From positions 248,001 through 312,000 of the forward strand of contig JAKJXP020000053.1 of assembly GCA_022225965.2 (NCBI GenBank): a stretch of DNA of 64,000 nucleotides. Direction: 5' to 3'. Each line of letters opens with the position of its first letter. Position 1 is the stretch's first letter. A program made the position numbers and the translations under genes. The DNA comes from Diatrype stigma (Eukaryota; Ascomycota; Sordariomycetes; Xylariales; Diatrypaceae). Below are positions 1-13,736 of this stretch, one piece after another. The notes below the pieces were generated by a model. That model saw nothing but the letters and a program-made list of their open reading frames with translations. It had not been told where the DNA came from and ran no database searches.

Positions 1-540
1 CAGGATGACAGTAATGCAGTCCACTTCGACGACCTCGAGGAACCGCGCAACCTCAAAATGCACGGAGAAAGAAAGGAAGAGAAAAAAAAAAAGACGAGGG
101 GCAGATGATAATGATGTAGGTATTGATATGTATGTAGGGAAATATTCTTGAACGGGAGTGGTGGTTACAGCATTCGACAGAGGCACGGTACATACATCCA
201 CAAGTTCTCAGGCCCGTAGGGAAGTACTTAAGCTGTTAAGGTTGGTGTGATGCACGCCCATCCATGGTACCTGTAGGTATGCCCATGTAGGCCCATGTAG
301 GCCTATGTACCCATGTAGCCATGAGCAGCGATGAGCAGCCATGGAGGCCCTGGTAGAAGGTGAAGGCCCATGTTGCCGATGTATGTAGGTATATACTGGG
401 TATGTAGGATGTAGGCATGTAGGTAATTATAGGTCAAGGTAATTGGTGGGGGAGGGGGATTTGATGGGTTGATCCCGTTGGTGGTGGCAGGGAACATTGC
501 AGGTGAAGTTCACTTACCGCTAGGTACAAGAAGACTTGCA

Positions 541-579
541 GTAGTCTGTAGTCTGTAGTCTGTAGTCCGTAGTCCGTAC
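541..579. repeat. 7-bp tandem repeat (GTAGTCT/GTAGTCC)
   Basis: About five consecutive copies of a heptanucleotide. The first three are GTAGTCT and the later ones GTAGTCC, so the array is diverging by a single transition. It lies in non-coding DNA. Confidence 0.8.
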
Positions 580-783
580 TAGCTAATAACGACAACAGCG
601 CCTGAACCAGCGCCAGGGCTGACCGGGTTTCTTGCTGCTGCTCGAGTTTCGCTATAGCGCGGTCCCAAATAAGGTAAAGCCAATCGAAGATGTAGGGCGA
701 AGTGCGAGGTTGTTATCCTGGCCCATATAGACTCCAACTCAGGTAGACTAGGTATGTCGGTTATGTAGGTATGTAGGTAAGAT

Positions 784-837
784 AGGTAGCAGGTAGCAGG
801 TAGCAGGTAGCAGGGGAGGACCTCAGGGGAGGACCTC
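784..837. repeat. Two adjoining tandem arrays (7-bp and 13-bp units)
   Basis: Four copies of AGGTAGC run directly into two exact copies of AGGGGAGGACCTC (812-824 and 825-837). Both are simple replication-slippage type repeats in non-coding DNA. Confidence 0.8.
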
Positions 838-2754
838 AGGTAGGATTCGAACTTTGGAACGACACGGCCGAGAGGTTAAATAAGCCACGCAAAAAGCCTA
901 ACCGGGATGTAGCTTATATCGAAAAAGTCTGGTGTATTATATGTCGACTTAAGGCCAAGGTCCGGGTCCTGAGATTAGGGTCGTAAAACAATTTCATCGA
1001 CAGTCCTTCCTCTTCCTTTTCTAGGCAATAATCATAAGACAAGTTCTACCCAAGGTTTTCTTCTCCCCCAACCCGCCGTCCTTCACGGTGCTTTAAATAT
1101 TCGGATATCCAAGCACGTCCCGATACCTGGATGCCTCCTCTCCTCTCTCCATTGTTTCCGTTCGGCCAACATTGACAACTTCAACCCACCAGCAGAACCA
1201 ACACACATAAAATGCTCAGTCACATCAAGACTAGGTGCATATGTTAGGCACTTCTCTTGTACACTTATTCAGTCGCTACATCATATGTACGTGCGTCCGT
1301 GACCATGAGGATAGAACGTGACAGAGCAGGTAGGTAAGTATCTTGGGAACTTAGAACAAATTCCAACAGCTCCAAGAGCAAAGACACGGCATTCGGTAGC
1401 ACGGGGCAAACTTCAACCCCCCTTTTCCCCCAACCCAAGTCGTGAATACACCTACATATACGCAAACAAACTATGCACATTGGATATTACACCTACGTTG
1501 CATTGGTATATAAGATTATGATGAACTACCTACATCGCATGTTATGTCTATATCTGCATAGGTATGTATGCAACCTACAAAATTATAGGTCTGTATCAGC
1601 CCCCATGAGTGAGATGGCGACATAATATGCACACACTCAGACTCACACCCACGTATCTATTTACGTTAAATACCAGACGACCATGTATGCACACGTGTAA
1701 AGTGGTGACTCTCGATCTAAAATAAAAATAAAAAATGACAGTTGAGACGATTTGGGGGGTGCCGGCTTGCATCCAGTCATACTGCATACCAACGCACACC
1801 ATCCTCCTCCTTCATTCCATTCATTCCATTCATCGTAAGTACCGTACACCCTATGTTGGCCATACTCTAGCCCGTCTGGCTGGGCGAACAACACCGACAC
1901 CCAGCACCAGCGCCAACAAGGGCAAGTCAAGGCCCGGCCTACCGTCATAACCGTCTAACGTACATATCAGATGTGTCCCAGATTGGCCAACAAGGGCCGG
2001 CCTAGATCATCCGAATCAGCATCCGTAACGAGGCAGAGCCCCATGGGTCGAGACATCACGCAGGGAACCCTCGACAGACAGCTGCAGACTAGTTAGGTAG
2101 TCGTCCATCCAATCCCGGCGGCTTCAAACCTGACGAGCCGAAGTCTGCATGTCTGCATGTCTGCATGCGCATGCTGCACCGCAGTCGTAGCATCGTACTG
2201 TAGTTAGTTCTGACCGTTCCAGCCAGGCCAATTAGATAATACACACGGCCATGATCTTGGCATAAACACATACATATACCGTGCCGATGGCGCGCACGAA
2301 GCACAGAGGTGAGGGAGAGGCGATGGCTCTTTGTCTCTTCTTGTCTAACAGGTTATATTATGGGGTAACATCGAGCCTTCAGTCAGTCAACAGCATCCAG
2401 TCAAGAGCACCGCGTAAATGGTATGGTGAGTGGTACGTACAAGCACCATGGAGTACATGCGATGCCGACGTTGCAGTAGTTTATCAGAGGTGGTACAAGT
2501 ACGTACTGGCTTATACATTATACATGATACATTAATACCCAAGACCAAGACCCAAGACCCAAGACCCAAGACCTGGAGGACCCACAGCTGCGGCACGAGC
2601 CTAAGTAACCCGAGCCCAGCACACTGGGAGAGGGCACCAAGACGCAAGCCAACATCGGAGTGGTTCCAATCAGAGAGGTCCCAATCAGAGACATGGCCTA
2701 ACTACGGGCTACGGTACATACACAGCACTGACACAGCACTACTTACATACCTCA

Positions 2755-2814
2755 TCCCGTCACCCCGTCCCCCGTCACCCCGTCCCCCGTCACCCCGTCA
2801 CCCCGTCACCCCGT
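2755..2814. repeat. C-rich minisatellite (CCCCGTCA-type units)
   Basis: About seven units alternate between CCCCGTCA and CCCCGTCC and end abruptly at a GTAACTTG boundary. The strand asymmetry (almost no G except inside CGT) makes this a possible structure-forming tract. No gene is nearby. Confidence 0.8.
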
Positions 2815-5800
2815 AACTTGTAAGACTAAGGCTAAGACTAAAGCTAGGACCGACCCACGGGTAGATACTAGATACATAGTCCCGTCCCGTCGTCTGATTG
2901 AGCTTGCTCGCACTCAGAACCAGACCGGCGGGAACATCAACAACGCCCGGGAGGACAGACTCAGATCCCCTGATCCCCCCCCCCTCCCCGCCCCTAGATT
3001 CTGGCACACAAAGGCATACCACATCTGGGCCTAGCGCCGAATGAACCGAGCCAGTCTGTATACGCATAAGTTATATACGCATACTGCTTACCCAAGCGAA
3101 CCCCCCCCCATGATCTACCCTCTACCCCTATTGATGGAGTCGGCGGGGTCGTATCGTGAAGAAGATGAAGGTAGCTTCACAATGGCCCTCAACCCGCCTA
3201 GAGATGATGCCCTCGGAGTGATAAAGGCTGTTAGTAGGTAGAGGCTAAAGGCAAAGAGCACGTAGCACGACGTCTGACCCGGCGAGTGCCAGATGCCATT
3301 CGCAGTCACGAGGTACATATATAGATGCACGTAGTAGTTGCATATAGATGAGGAAATGCCGAGCGAACGGTAACGGCAGCAGTTGGTCCTTGGGGTCCTT
3401 ACTAATGGGCCAGTCACACACCCAACCGCGCCCATACACGATGGCTACAGCAGGCACCATGGCAGAACGACCGAGGTTGTCTCCTAGGCTCGTCGATGGT
3501 ACCGCCTACGTCTTCATTGGTACGGGTTCACGACAGCCTAGCCTTGACTAGTAGGCTGTCCTCCAGAAAGGGGGGTACATGCGGCACGCTCACACCCAAT
3601 ACGACAATTGCTTCTCTTCGACGAGGCCGTGTAACTACTCTTCTTGGACTAACAGCATAAAACAGCACCCTCGTGATGCTACCCAGTGGTTATCTCCATA
3701 AACGAGGACAGTGTTGTCCATTCTGGAGTATAGGCGCAAATCTCACAAGGCAGCGCCCCTGGATAGGTATGATGAAGTCGCAGTCTCCCCGTCTGAGACA
3801 GGTTTGAGAGATACCTAGCTGTTGAGCAGCCAGTGCTGTCAGATACATACTTTGTCACCTCGTCAGATCTCAACGCTATACCCTATATAGGCTAGGGATC
3901 GCGATATACTCCTTCAGGGTCTCAGTATCGGGTTGGGGTGGTACGGGCCTCGCTTCAGGCAAACGAGTCGCTGTGGCGAGCAGGTAGGTACCAACCAAGA
4001 CCCGATTTTCAGGTTCTCTGCGGCGGCCGCTGCCTCTCCCTCTCCGCCTATAGGTCCGTTCCATGCCTAGCACTCAGCACCCAGGATCTAGCACTCAATC
4101 CCCATTCGCCCCCTTCCTTGCCGGCAGGGCCATGACGTTTTGGCCCAAAATCTCCCGACGTCGGTGCTTGCAAGGAACCCCTGAACATTCGGCCTGCAAC
4201 GCTACTCGTACAACACAGCACCCCCCGAGGTACGGTACCCCATCCGCCCGGCAGGCTCCTGCGTAGCATTCTGGCCAATAATGGCACCATCTTGGGCCAC
4301 ACGAGACTAAGGCCCGCGTCGGCTCCAGAGCTCGACACCCACCCGACTTCTCACCGGGCCGAGAGATACAACTTTAGGGTTGCCAGCCTGAGTCGCGACC
4401 GCCCGAGATCAACTGAGACAGGGACAGATCGGCGCAACAGATCCCATCAGCAGATAACTGATGATCTGGCAGCATCGTATCCCCTAAAAGAAATCTACGC
4501 GATCGAATATTGGACGAATTATGCAGCAATGTATGCGCTCTCCTTTCTTGTATCGTACGTGGCCCATCGAGCCGAGCGAGCCGATTTTTGCTACGACGGT
4601 TAAAAAGCGTTGCCGATCTTGGCTGCCGAGTGGCGCACGCCCAAGCCAGAGAGAAAAAGTAGCCAGAATGTTTCGAAAACGATTGGGTGTTTTGGTAGTA
4701 TACATTGGGTCTCGAACATGGCATTATGTTCTTTTCCCTCCCCCCTATCTTTTCTGGGACGACAAAGTTGCCGATGCCCCCTACCGTCGCTGCATGATGC
4801 TAGTACTGCATGCCATGCATCCACAATGCTCGTGTAACCCAGGTAGCTAATTCTAGACGAGTTCGAGGGTGCCGACAGCGAGTGCCCACGTACAGAAGGG
4901 AGCAGCAGCTTTGACGCAAGAGCCAGGGGAATTAGGAACCAGATTCGCGAAACTAACAACATTCGCGATCCACCGCCCATTAGCCCAAGAAGATCCGTCG
5001 TATCGTATTGATCAACTTGTTTCATAGGCCGGCTAGGGATCCTCACAAAAAACGACGACTGCGGAGTGGCTCCTCGTAACTAACTACCTCGTACCAGCTT
5101 CGCAAGAAGAACACCAAAAACAAAAGGAGGCAGCTAACTACTTGAGTATGTAATATACTGTGCAGCGGATGATGACCTGGCTACCGCGACGCTATAGGTC
5201 ACCGGGCACAAATGCTAGGAGGGCTTAGACGCCCACCGCCCACCGCCCACCATCGAATCCGCGCTCTTCTGTTAGATGCGTAAGCCACGGAGGAATGCAT
5301 TGCTTGTTCGCGCTTTGGCGCTGCCAAAAACCTGCGCGGATGGAAGGCAATAAATGCTCGTAGAAACAGCGAGCCAATCAGCGTGGAGAAGGCGTCCCGA
5401 CAGCTTGGGACGCTAAGAAGGGACCCAAGCTTTGCTTAGCTGCTAGTTGACTAGCTGCTGTGTACATATGTATGTATGTATGTAGGTAGATGGTAGTAGG
5501 TACTACTTCGTACTTCGTAGCTGCTCTGTGTAGCTTTCTCCCTACAATCTCTACAATCCCTACAATCCCCCTACTAATACACCCAATCCCTACTGCACCG
5601 GCAGTGTCCCCAGTATCCCTACTACAACCTTGAAGGCAACTAACGCTCCACGCCAGGTATTCCAAGCCAAGTACTGCATTGTACTTAACATCGGCAACGG
5701 CAGGTCTCCCAGGGCTCCCAGGTCTCCCAGGTGTGGGATCTTATGTAGGTATCCCACGCCCCTCCCCCCAGCTCCTACCAACCAGCCCAAGCCTCCACAG

Positions 5801-8599
5801 CCGTCTGCCTCAACCCAGATGCTACAGTAAGTACCTCCTACCTACTGTACAGAGAACTAGGGGACCCATGGTTAGCCCACGACAAGACTGCCACATCTCC
5901 ATCTCCCCTTTGTCCTTTGTGGGCGGAAGACCTTCACGGCCTGAGGCGCGGTCGATAATACCGGCTACTAAGAGGTAGCTATTCATAGCAAAGGCGCCAT
6001 TCGAAACGGATTGGCAGGGACTGGCGGTTTCAGCAGCCACATACTATTTACCTAACTCGGGTAGCCTCGAAGTCCTGCAGGGGCACGAAAAATGCGCGAA
6101 GATCGTGAAGATATTCGGATGCCAATGTTGATGGGCCGGGGGGCTCAATGAGTCAATGGGGCTCGTAAGATCCAAGTGGGCTATATACGTGATTACACTG
6201 CTTGCTATGTATGAAAATTCTCCGACCCGAGAAAATAACCATGTAACTACCGTACGGCCCGGGTTCTTTTCATCGTCAGAGGGCGGCTTCCCCGACGGGA
6301 CGAGAAGAATGCCTGCCCTGCCTGGAAGTTGACCAGGGAATGCCAGCAAAGAGTGGCGTCTGTATGTCCGTGTCCTACGTAGAGTCGTTGTTGACTACCT
6401 ACCTATGGCAGCAGTCTCTCGCAAAGGCACAGCATTGAAGATATTCGCAACATTCAGTAGGCATCTCGGATTTCATTGGGCGCGGACGTAGCACACCAGC
6501 GTGTCTCGTCCTCCCAAGCGATCTCACTCATTACAGCTGAAAGGCTAGCTGCGGCAGATCCTGTTGATTCCCTTGGGTCTTCGTTCTCTTCAGACGGTTA
6601 GATGCGATCTGCTTGCTTGATCTACTACGTCAAGTCTTACCTGCACGCCCCTATACATCGCCTCCATCCATCCCTGGGTATAGGACAGGTATTATCATTA
6701 TCATCCACCGTGGCGGTAGTGTTGATAGCCGTCGTCGTCGTCGTCGTCACACTCAGCTAGCTAGCTTACCTATTTCCCTGGGCCCGCAAGCCTAGGTAAT
6801 ATCAGCCGTTTTATGCTCATTATGACTTCGTGTCGCCGCCACTACTGTACCAACTTATACGTGAGACCAAGCCCTCCCTCTCAAATTACGTATTACTACG
6901 CCCGTACCCTTCCTTAGGGCTACCCCCCGGCATGCCAACTCATCTCTCATCTGGTCGTACCGTACCCGAGAGGTAAGCCAAACCATCGCCACGGGTGCTT
7001 ACAGCGCCGTTTTAGATTTGACCGGCCTTTCGTCGCATCATGTAATGTATGTGGTTTCCCATCGGGGCGGCCGCCCGTTTCTGTCTGGTACCTGCATCCG
7101 AGTTGAGGGTAGCCACAGCTCGAGGAAGGTCAGATCCACATAGGAGAGAGGAGGATGCGTGTATATCCGAGAATCCAAGAATAGACATTCGCGCTACACT
7201 ACTACGCAAGCATGAAGAGTCTGTCTCATTCGTGAGTTTATACACTAGCTTGTGCCTAACTGAGGTCATCTCTTATGAATCCGTCTCGAAGGCATAATCG
7301 GCCCATACACCCACTGATGTAGACTATCAAGGGGCCCTTGTTTAGACAACCGTGCCAGGGTAAGGGCTCCAGACCAGGCCTCTCGAGGTAAGCCGGAAGA
7401 AGACTAGGTGAACAACAGCACTGCCTAAGCCCAATCACTGTCCGTGAGGAATCGGTACCCGAGAGGTAGAAAGCATGGGCAGTCACTGAACGGCGCAACG
7501 GGGTCTTCTGCGGGGGAAGGAGGACAACGTCTTACCAGCGTTCAGTCTACTGACTATTTAGGTTGTGTTATGGCTCTTGTGATCCAATATCTATCATATC
7601 GAAAAGGGCCCTAGGGAGGAACGCACACAAACACGCAAACACACACCCCGATGTGATTCGCGAGAGTGATAAGTCATCTCTACGGTAGGTACACGAACCC
7701 TTTCACCAGTTCAAGGCGATCCTTCAAGGCGATGCTGTCATACCGTGGTACATTGCGAGATGTGTCACTTGTGGCAACGGGGAGGGAGGGGTTCGTTCGA
7801 AAATGCCTATCGCTGTCGTCGATAGCCCCGTGCTCCTGTAACCACATTACCAGGAACCTGGGCCAGCGCGCCTCTTTGACGTAGTGGGTAGCATGCAGAT
7901 GTTTTAGGCGAGGCCTTCCCCTGTTCCCTTGTTGGCTCTTTCGTCGTCCACACCTAGATTGAGGGAACAGAACCCACCTTCTTATCAGCATATATGTTAG
8001 GTACTTAGGTAGGAACGTACGTACTTCGTATATAGTTACGTGCTCAGCGTATTCATCCGGGATCTCCTCCTTTCATCCCTTACGCTCAAGAGCCAATGAA
8101 GATCACAGTGACTAGCTAGCCTCTCTGACTCCATACAGACTACGTAGGTAGCGAGCAGGTTAGCCCCCAAGTTCAATTTGCGTGCGATCCAGCCAAAGCG
8201 TGCACCGATAGCAACATCGTTAGATTAATCCTGCGCTTCATAAGTTCACACAAGGCCGTTAGGAGCTCGGAGTATATACCCTTTAGGCTACCAGTTGCGG
8301 CCACTAAGGGTAGAACTGGACTAGCATTGCTGCAAATCATCCATGGGTCATCTAGTGGATTACATGAGCATGGGAGGGAGGGGAGAGGATGGGTGGATGG
8401 GGGGTGGTGTCGCCGATGAGCAGCCTAGCAGCCTTGTAGTTAACTTGGTTTGGCTGTCACTCCCTGCCATCCCTGGCGCCCGCCCCTTGCCCCGGGTCAG
8501 CAGCGACTTTCTTAGCCCCAGCAGGGAAATGACCGCATCCAGACTGTCGGGTCGGACTAGCACGTTTTCGGAGGCCACCGCTTATGGCCCTGCCCTTTG

Positions 8600-8619
8600 C
8601 CCCCCCCCCCCCCCCCCCC
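8600..8619. repeat. Homopolymer run of 20 C
   Basis: An uninterrupted run of 20 cytosines between TGCCCTTTG and GGTGACC. It could form an i-motif or G-quadruplex, and its length may be a sequencing or assembly approximation. Confidence 0.85.
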
Positions 8620-10916
8620 GGTGACCGCCTCACTCACCCCGAGTCCGCCGCGGCTTCCGCGAGATAATTACCGCCTACGCGCCGTCCCTTCGGGACCATC
8701 ACGACGAGCCGAGTGTGTTCTCCTTCCCCATTCCCTTCACTAGGCCAGGTGGGGGTCACCTGAGCCTCCTGCTAGTTAAACCGCCGGCCCCCTACACCCT
8801 ACACCGTAAGCTGCTAGCTACGGTAGACTTCGCATGAATCCATAGGATATATACTTACCTAGGTAGTAAGTAGTAGGCCTCTCCCGAAGGACTGGGTCCT
8901 GGACTGCCCCATTAAAGCTGACTATACGCCCGGAGAACCGGAAAAGCGCCGCCCGGCACTTGGGTGGTCTTATGCACGATGCCATCTTTCCCAAGTCTCA
9001 CCACTGAATCAGCGGCGGAACAACAGCTGATAGGCTATGCTCCTCCTTATGGCATCGCAGCCATTAACCGTCTGGCAAAAGTGCTCATTACAAGGAGGAA
9101 TATCCCCCCGTCTCCTTCTCCTTCTCCTTCTCCTCTCTCACCCCCTTGCCTTGCCTTACAACATGTTCCCAACGATCTCGGCTGATTACGCAGGTTAGAT
9201 ATGCACCCACCTGTCAAGGTTGCTTGGTTCTTATGACACACCACGTGCTAGATTACTAGATAGGGACAGCAGCGACGGGAACTGCTTCATCACTCGCAGG
9301 ACGACAGCAGCCTCGCTCGTGTACTTTGGTCGCCTAGCTGGTTCCCTCTTCGTTTGTTGGTCAGCCAGCTTTACCCTATATAGGCAGGTCAGTCGTCAGG
9401 CAAGATCGCTAGGTGATGATATTCCCGTGTACCTATAGCATATACCTCTTCAGTAGGCATATAACAACATAGTGCCTCCCATTGTCGGTACAGATATTCG
9501 GTACACCGCCATGGTAGAGCTTCAACCTACCTACTTATATGCGGCCATTATAAAGAGGGTAGGGATATATAGCTACTAGATGTACGATCATATGCATATA
9601 TATCCATACCCATGGGTATTTCGAGAAGAAGGTATATCTCATAACCGCATCCCTGTTGCTACTACCTACATACTTGCAACTTCACCTCCAACCCACTGCT
9701 ATATCATGACAGGTTATTATTGTTCTCGCCCATGCATGTCCTGCCCTGCCCTGGCCTACATGCATACACACGGCAACACGTGGTATCCCTCTACGACTGC
9801 AACCGCCAACAGGAGAAGGCCGATGCATCACATGGCAACTCGGGACGGGGAACTGGCCCGCCCGACGACGAAAGGATGTGATGCTACGTATTCTAGTCGG
9901 ATAACTCTTGTGCCCAGTATGGCCCAAGGGATCATCGTCGTCATCGTCGTCGGGCGTCGGGTGGATTCTGTTGCTGGCTTGCGAAGTACTAACTCACGTT
10001 TCATATATGGAAAATGGCATGCGATGACGAGTGAATGCTGAACGTCCTCCTACAGAAATAGGAGGCTTGAACGCTAGCCACGTATTATGTATTATCATAC
10101 ACAGGTTGAACATTCGGTAGATTCTTAAGGGTACCTAGCAAGGCTAGCCCACAGTTTCTGCGTATGGTTCAAGTTGGTTAGGTCCCAAACTGTCGGGTCA
10201 GAGCAAGACGCATATCGTGATTCCCCTGTCATTGGTAACAGCGTTGAAGAGATGGTGACATGGTGTTATTTTTCTGGATACTGACCCACCTTATTCATCA
10301 TGGCAACTGGGCTATCGGAAGCCAGTCGGCGTATTTTATTTAGGATGCAGGGAAAATGGCCCCAGATCATCTCAGGAATGAAAAACTTGTGTATGGAGAA
10401 GATCAGGATCCATGTGAAAATAGCGGTCTATTCCTACATACTGCTACGAACCAAACTCCCAACGGTCCTGGGTCACCTGAGGACCACGGGTTCTCACCGC
10501 CAGCCGCCAGCCAGAAGCATGCAGAGATCAGCCCTAGTGCTCTATCACTAGGGAATTGGTCGGCGAGGAAATCCAACGCAAAAGTCAAACGTAAAACTCG
10601 TGAGTTCAGCAGCGTCTCTAATAACTCGGCCTCCATTAACGCCTTTCCCTGTAAGTCCCTATTCAAAACCGCAAGCACGCCCACAACCATACATATCCGC
10701 GCTATACGGTAGCATGGTTGATAGAGTCCTTGTCCCCCCCTCGAAGCAACCTTTTTTTAGGTATACTACCTGAGAAACGGGGCAAGGGGGCAACTATGCG
10801 TCCTGTGATTGATGATATGGTTGCAATAGCGAGCTCGGTATGTTAAGGTAAGGATGTCTAAGATGGGCCATTGTGGTATAGACTGCCGCTGAAAAGTTGT
10901 CGAAGTGCGCGGCCAG

Positions 10917-11563
10917 TTACCATTCGTACTCTCCAGTCGCTTTATGGAAGACGTAGTCCTTCCCATTGACGCTGAGAACGCCATCTTTGAGGACGCACTT
11001 CCTGCACAAGGTTGTTAGTAGATATATGCAGTCATTATAGAGCTAGATCTTACCACTTGTTCTTGACGCGCTGGACTTTGTCATACATGCAAAGCATGAT
11101 ATGGCCGCCATCTTCGTCCTCATCATCCTCGTCGATGTTATCCTCGGGATCATCAAGGTCAGAGTTGATCGCATCTTCATCCTCCGACTCATCAAGATCG
11201 TCACCCGGCCCATCAAAGCGAGAAGGACCAGCGTCCGCATCAAGCGTACGATGATAGGACGGCTTTGTCTTTTTGGCACGTTGCAACGGTACCATAAGAC
11301 CACCACCTTCCATGGTCTTCGCTCGAGCTACGATTTGCGTGTGGAGCATGCGGTCGATATCGATACGTCCCAGCTCGGTATTCTGGCCTCCCCGGCTTTG
11401 GTGCATCAAGACGCCAACGGGGCCATCCTCATCTGCGGCTCCGTCCATCTGAGAATTAGATGGTCTCTGACCGTTGGATGGCTGTACTGGTGATCGCTGT
11501 TGTTGTTGTTGCTGTTGTTGAGCACCACCATAACCCGGGGGGTAGATCGGTCTGTGTTGCTGC

Positions 11564-11595
<32 letters not shown>

Positions 11596-12881
11596 TTGCT
11601 GATTTCCTTGGTACTGTCCAGGTTGAGGCTGAGGCATGGGCGGCAAGCCTGGTCTTGGTTGGCCCTGGGTTTGCGAGCCATTCTGAGGTTGCATTCCCAT
11701 GCCGGCCTTGAGCTTGTCAATAGAGCCCGCGGCGCGATCGCCGTACTGGGTTTTGAGTTGCTGGATTACGCGTTCTTGCACCCCTCCAGGGGGTCGCGAA
11801 CCCTGAGACATGTTCGGAGAGCCATCTGGACCAAGACCTGGCTCGACCTTTACAGTAGGCTCCGTCTTGATACCCGGAGTCTGACCCGACGGCATAGGTA
11901 AGGAGAGACTTGGCGCAGAAGCAGTTTGTTGCTGCGGATAAGTTGCGCCATTGGATGGATTAGGTTGAGCGGGCGGCAAGTCAGGAGCTGACGGTGGTGC
12001 CGATGTCACAGGAGGGGCAGGAGGAGGGTCCGGCTTAGGATCCCATGGGAAATTAGCTAGCTGCTGCTGAGAGAGCTTTTTTTGCCAGCCCTATTGCAGA
12101 TGTATTAGTACGGGTACTCCAGATGTGTAGAGGCACGCAATGAATGCGCATCCATGGTAAGCTGCATCTTGTCTGTTTGAGGGGTCACATTTCCATAATT
12201 TGCATGTCTGATGCACTACTTGGGCAAGTGGGTAGGCATGTAGACGACGGGCTTGGGTTGTATGACAATAAGATACAGAGTATGGAAGTGAGGCAGTATA
12301 TAGCAGTATACGAGAGTATAAGGGGTATGACAGTATGACAGGATGGACAGGATGACATAAGGGAGTGCACGTGATGCAGCCCACCAATCGGAAGCATGTG
12401 ACTCATTAGGGAAGGAGCAGATTTTTAGTGGGTGGCGAGGGACATAAAAGGGCACCAAATAATGAGATTTGACCGCCCCCCTCCCCCTCACCAAAGTTGG
12501 CTGTTGTTCTTCACCACTTTCGCTTGCCGCCCACTGGGCGCACTGGACCCGAGAGGAATGCTGCGCACCAAGGTCGACCCCCAAAAGTCGCACATGGTAG
12601 CAACCAAATCTCCCGGAAATGTTCAAACAATGAAACAGATTTCAGACGATGGACGAGAAGAATCAAGAAAGCGCAAAAAGCGGTCAAATTGCAATTGCAC
12701 CGTAGATGACGGGTGCCAAAACAATGGAATCGGGACGTGGGAGGAAGATTGACTTGCTTACCTGCCGCAGTTCCTCTAGAACACCCTCATCAATTCCGCC
12801 TTCCTCGAAATCGACGCGCGAAGCTTCAATGACATCTTGTATGATCTGCTGATATACCTGGCCGACCTGAGCATTAGACAT
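10917..12881 (-). CDS. TOA1: TFIIA large (alpha/beta) subunit, TOA1
   Basis: General transcription factor IIA large subunit, which stabilises TBP on promoter DNA in the nucleus. The gene model has three exons on the minus strand: 12881-12762, 12090-11054 and 11001-10917, giving 413 residues. Introns are 12761-12091 (671 bp, GTAAGC..ATAG, phase 0) and 11053-11002 (52 bp, GTAAG..CAG). Residues 1-55 form the conserved N-terminal helical region (starts MSNAQVGQVYQQII; exon 2 opens GWQKKLSQQQLANFPWDP). A long proline/glutamine linker follows, with a 15-Q run at about 204-218 and an 8-Q run near 231. An acidic block lies at about 337-367. The C-terminal beta-barrel contains CMYDKVQRVKNKW, continues in exon 3 as KCVLKDGVLSVNGKDYVFHK and ends EYEW. 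The divided C-terminal motif closes in frame only with the 52-bp intron removed, which fixes that exon. Identification is secure; the first intron is unusually long for this genome. Confidence 0.95.
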
Positions 12882-12925
12882 CTTGGTGGTTTACGATGGT
12901 GTTCTCTTGGCGTTGGTGCTGATGC

Positions 12926-12959
12926 TGGTGGTGGTGGTGGTGGTGGTGGTGGTGGTGGT
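12926..12959. repeat. (TGG)n trinucleotide repeat in the TOA1 leader
   Basis: About eleven TGG triplets lie 45 bases upstream of the TOA1 start codon. In TOA1 sense this is an ACC/CCA tract, so it is probably transcribed as part of the 5' leader. Confidence 0.85.
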
Positions 12960-13667
12960 CACGAGGATTGGTTGATGTAGGCAGGACCTTGGAAGTTTGA
13001 CTGCACGGGCAGGTTATGTGGACGGGCAGTGGAGACACGCAGGCCCGAGGAATCACATCAAGCAGTAGATATGTGCACCGGTATCTGCTAGTAATTCCGG
13101 GAAAACTGCCTGGGTAAGGTTTACGATGCGATGCGTGCGAAGCGGGCGTTGCGCAGTGGTTCAAAGCGCAAGAGAGGGAGTGGGAGGCGTGTTGCAAGAT
13201 GTAGAAAGGTCAGGTTGCAACTGCGTGGGTGCAATGGCGACTGTAGGAAGATCGGACACGGCACATAACAATGGCCTTGCCCGAAAACCTTCCCTTCGGC
13301 ACGCTTCGTCTAAGCTATGCCTCTACTAGGTCCCTCAATCTGTCCAGGCTCCGAGATTGCAATTTCCGTCCTTATTGTTGCTGTTGCGGTCGGTTTAGCT
13401 GGATATCCAATGATCTTGAATGCGATGTTGAATTGCGTAAGTTTGGGTAATTGAGGTTGGTGTTGATATGGTACCTGCGCTCGGGCCACTTTTGGCTGCG
13501 CCTTACTTCATTGGTAAGCACCACAGGCATCCAGGCCTGCACTAATCAGGCACCTAACCAAGAATGGGGCCGTCTGTATGTCTGTATGTCTGTATGCCTG
13601 TACTTTGTTTGTACGGCATCCCCACCCACACACCAAGGGCACCTCCCTGCACCTGCAAACTCATTCG
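12960..13667. other. Intergenic region upstream of TOA1
   Basis: This holds the presumed TOA1 promoter and a short TGTATGTC-type tandem repeat at about 13573-13598. No other gene is visible. It ends at the stop codon of the small frame disrupted by the Copia element. Confidence 0.6.
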
Positions 13668-13731
13668 TCAATGCATGTGAGAAGTGATCAGTTGCATCGC
13701 CCATTGAGCCACTTCACTGCCACTACTATAA

Positions 13732-13736
13732 ATTTG
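13732..13736. other. Copia target-site duplication, left copy (ATTTG)
   Basis: Five bases directly abutting the left LTR. They are identical to the five bases after the right LTR (20229-20233) and define the insertion site to the base. Confidence 0.85.

Larger units (their letters stand above)
1..10916. other. Gene-poor region with microsatellites, no supported gene
   Basis: No reading frame here has recognisable domains, convincing composition or a coherent exon series. The stretch is rich in GGTA/TACC-type short repeats and other simple tandem repeats, listed separately where clear. Two overlapping antisense frames near the right end (10356-10712 on +, 118 codons; 10403-10690 on -, 95 codons) are the longest ambiguous candidates. 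Neither matches a family I know and each could be the shadow of the other, so neither is called. Base composition is ordinary, unlike the AT-rich Copia element further right, so this is not obviously RIP-degraded transposon DNA. Confidence 0.6.

Noticed and set aside
848..870. TTCGAA with a B-box-like context on the minus strand, as in a tRNA
   Set aside because: The T-stem does not pair and no A box or acceptor stem is found at the right distance.
11500..11901. Leucine-rich plus-strand frame (long L run)
   Set aside because: The reverse of the TOA1 polyglutamine tract; CAG repeats read as CTG leucine on the other strand.
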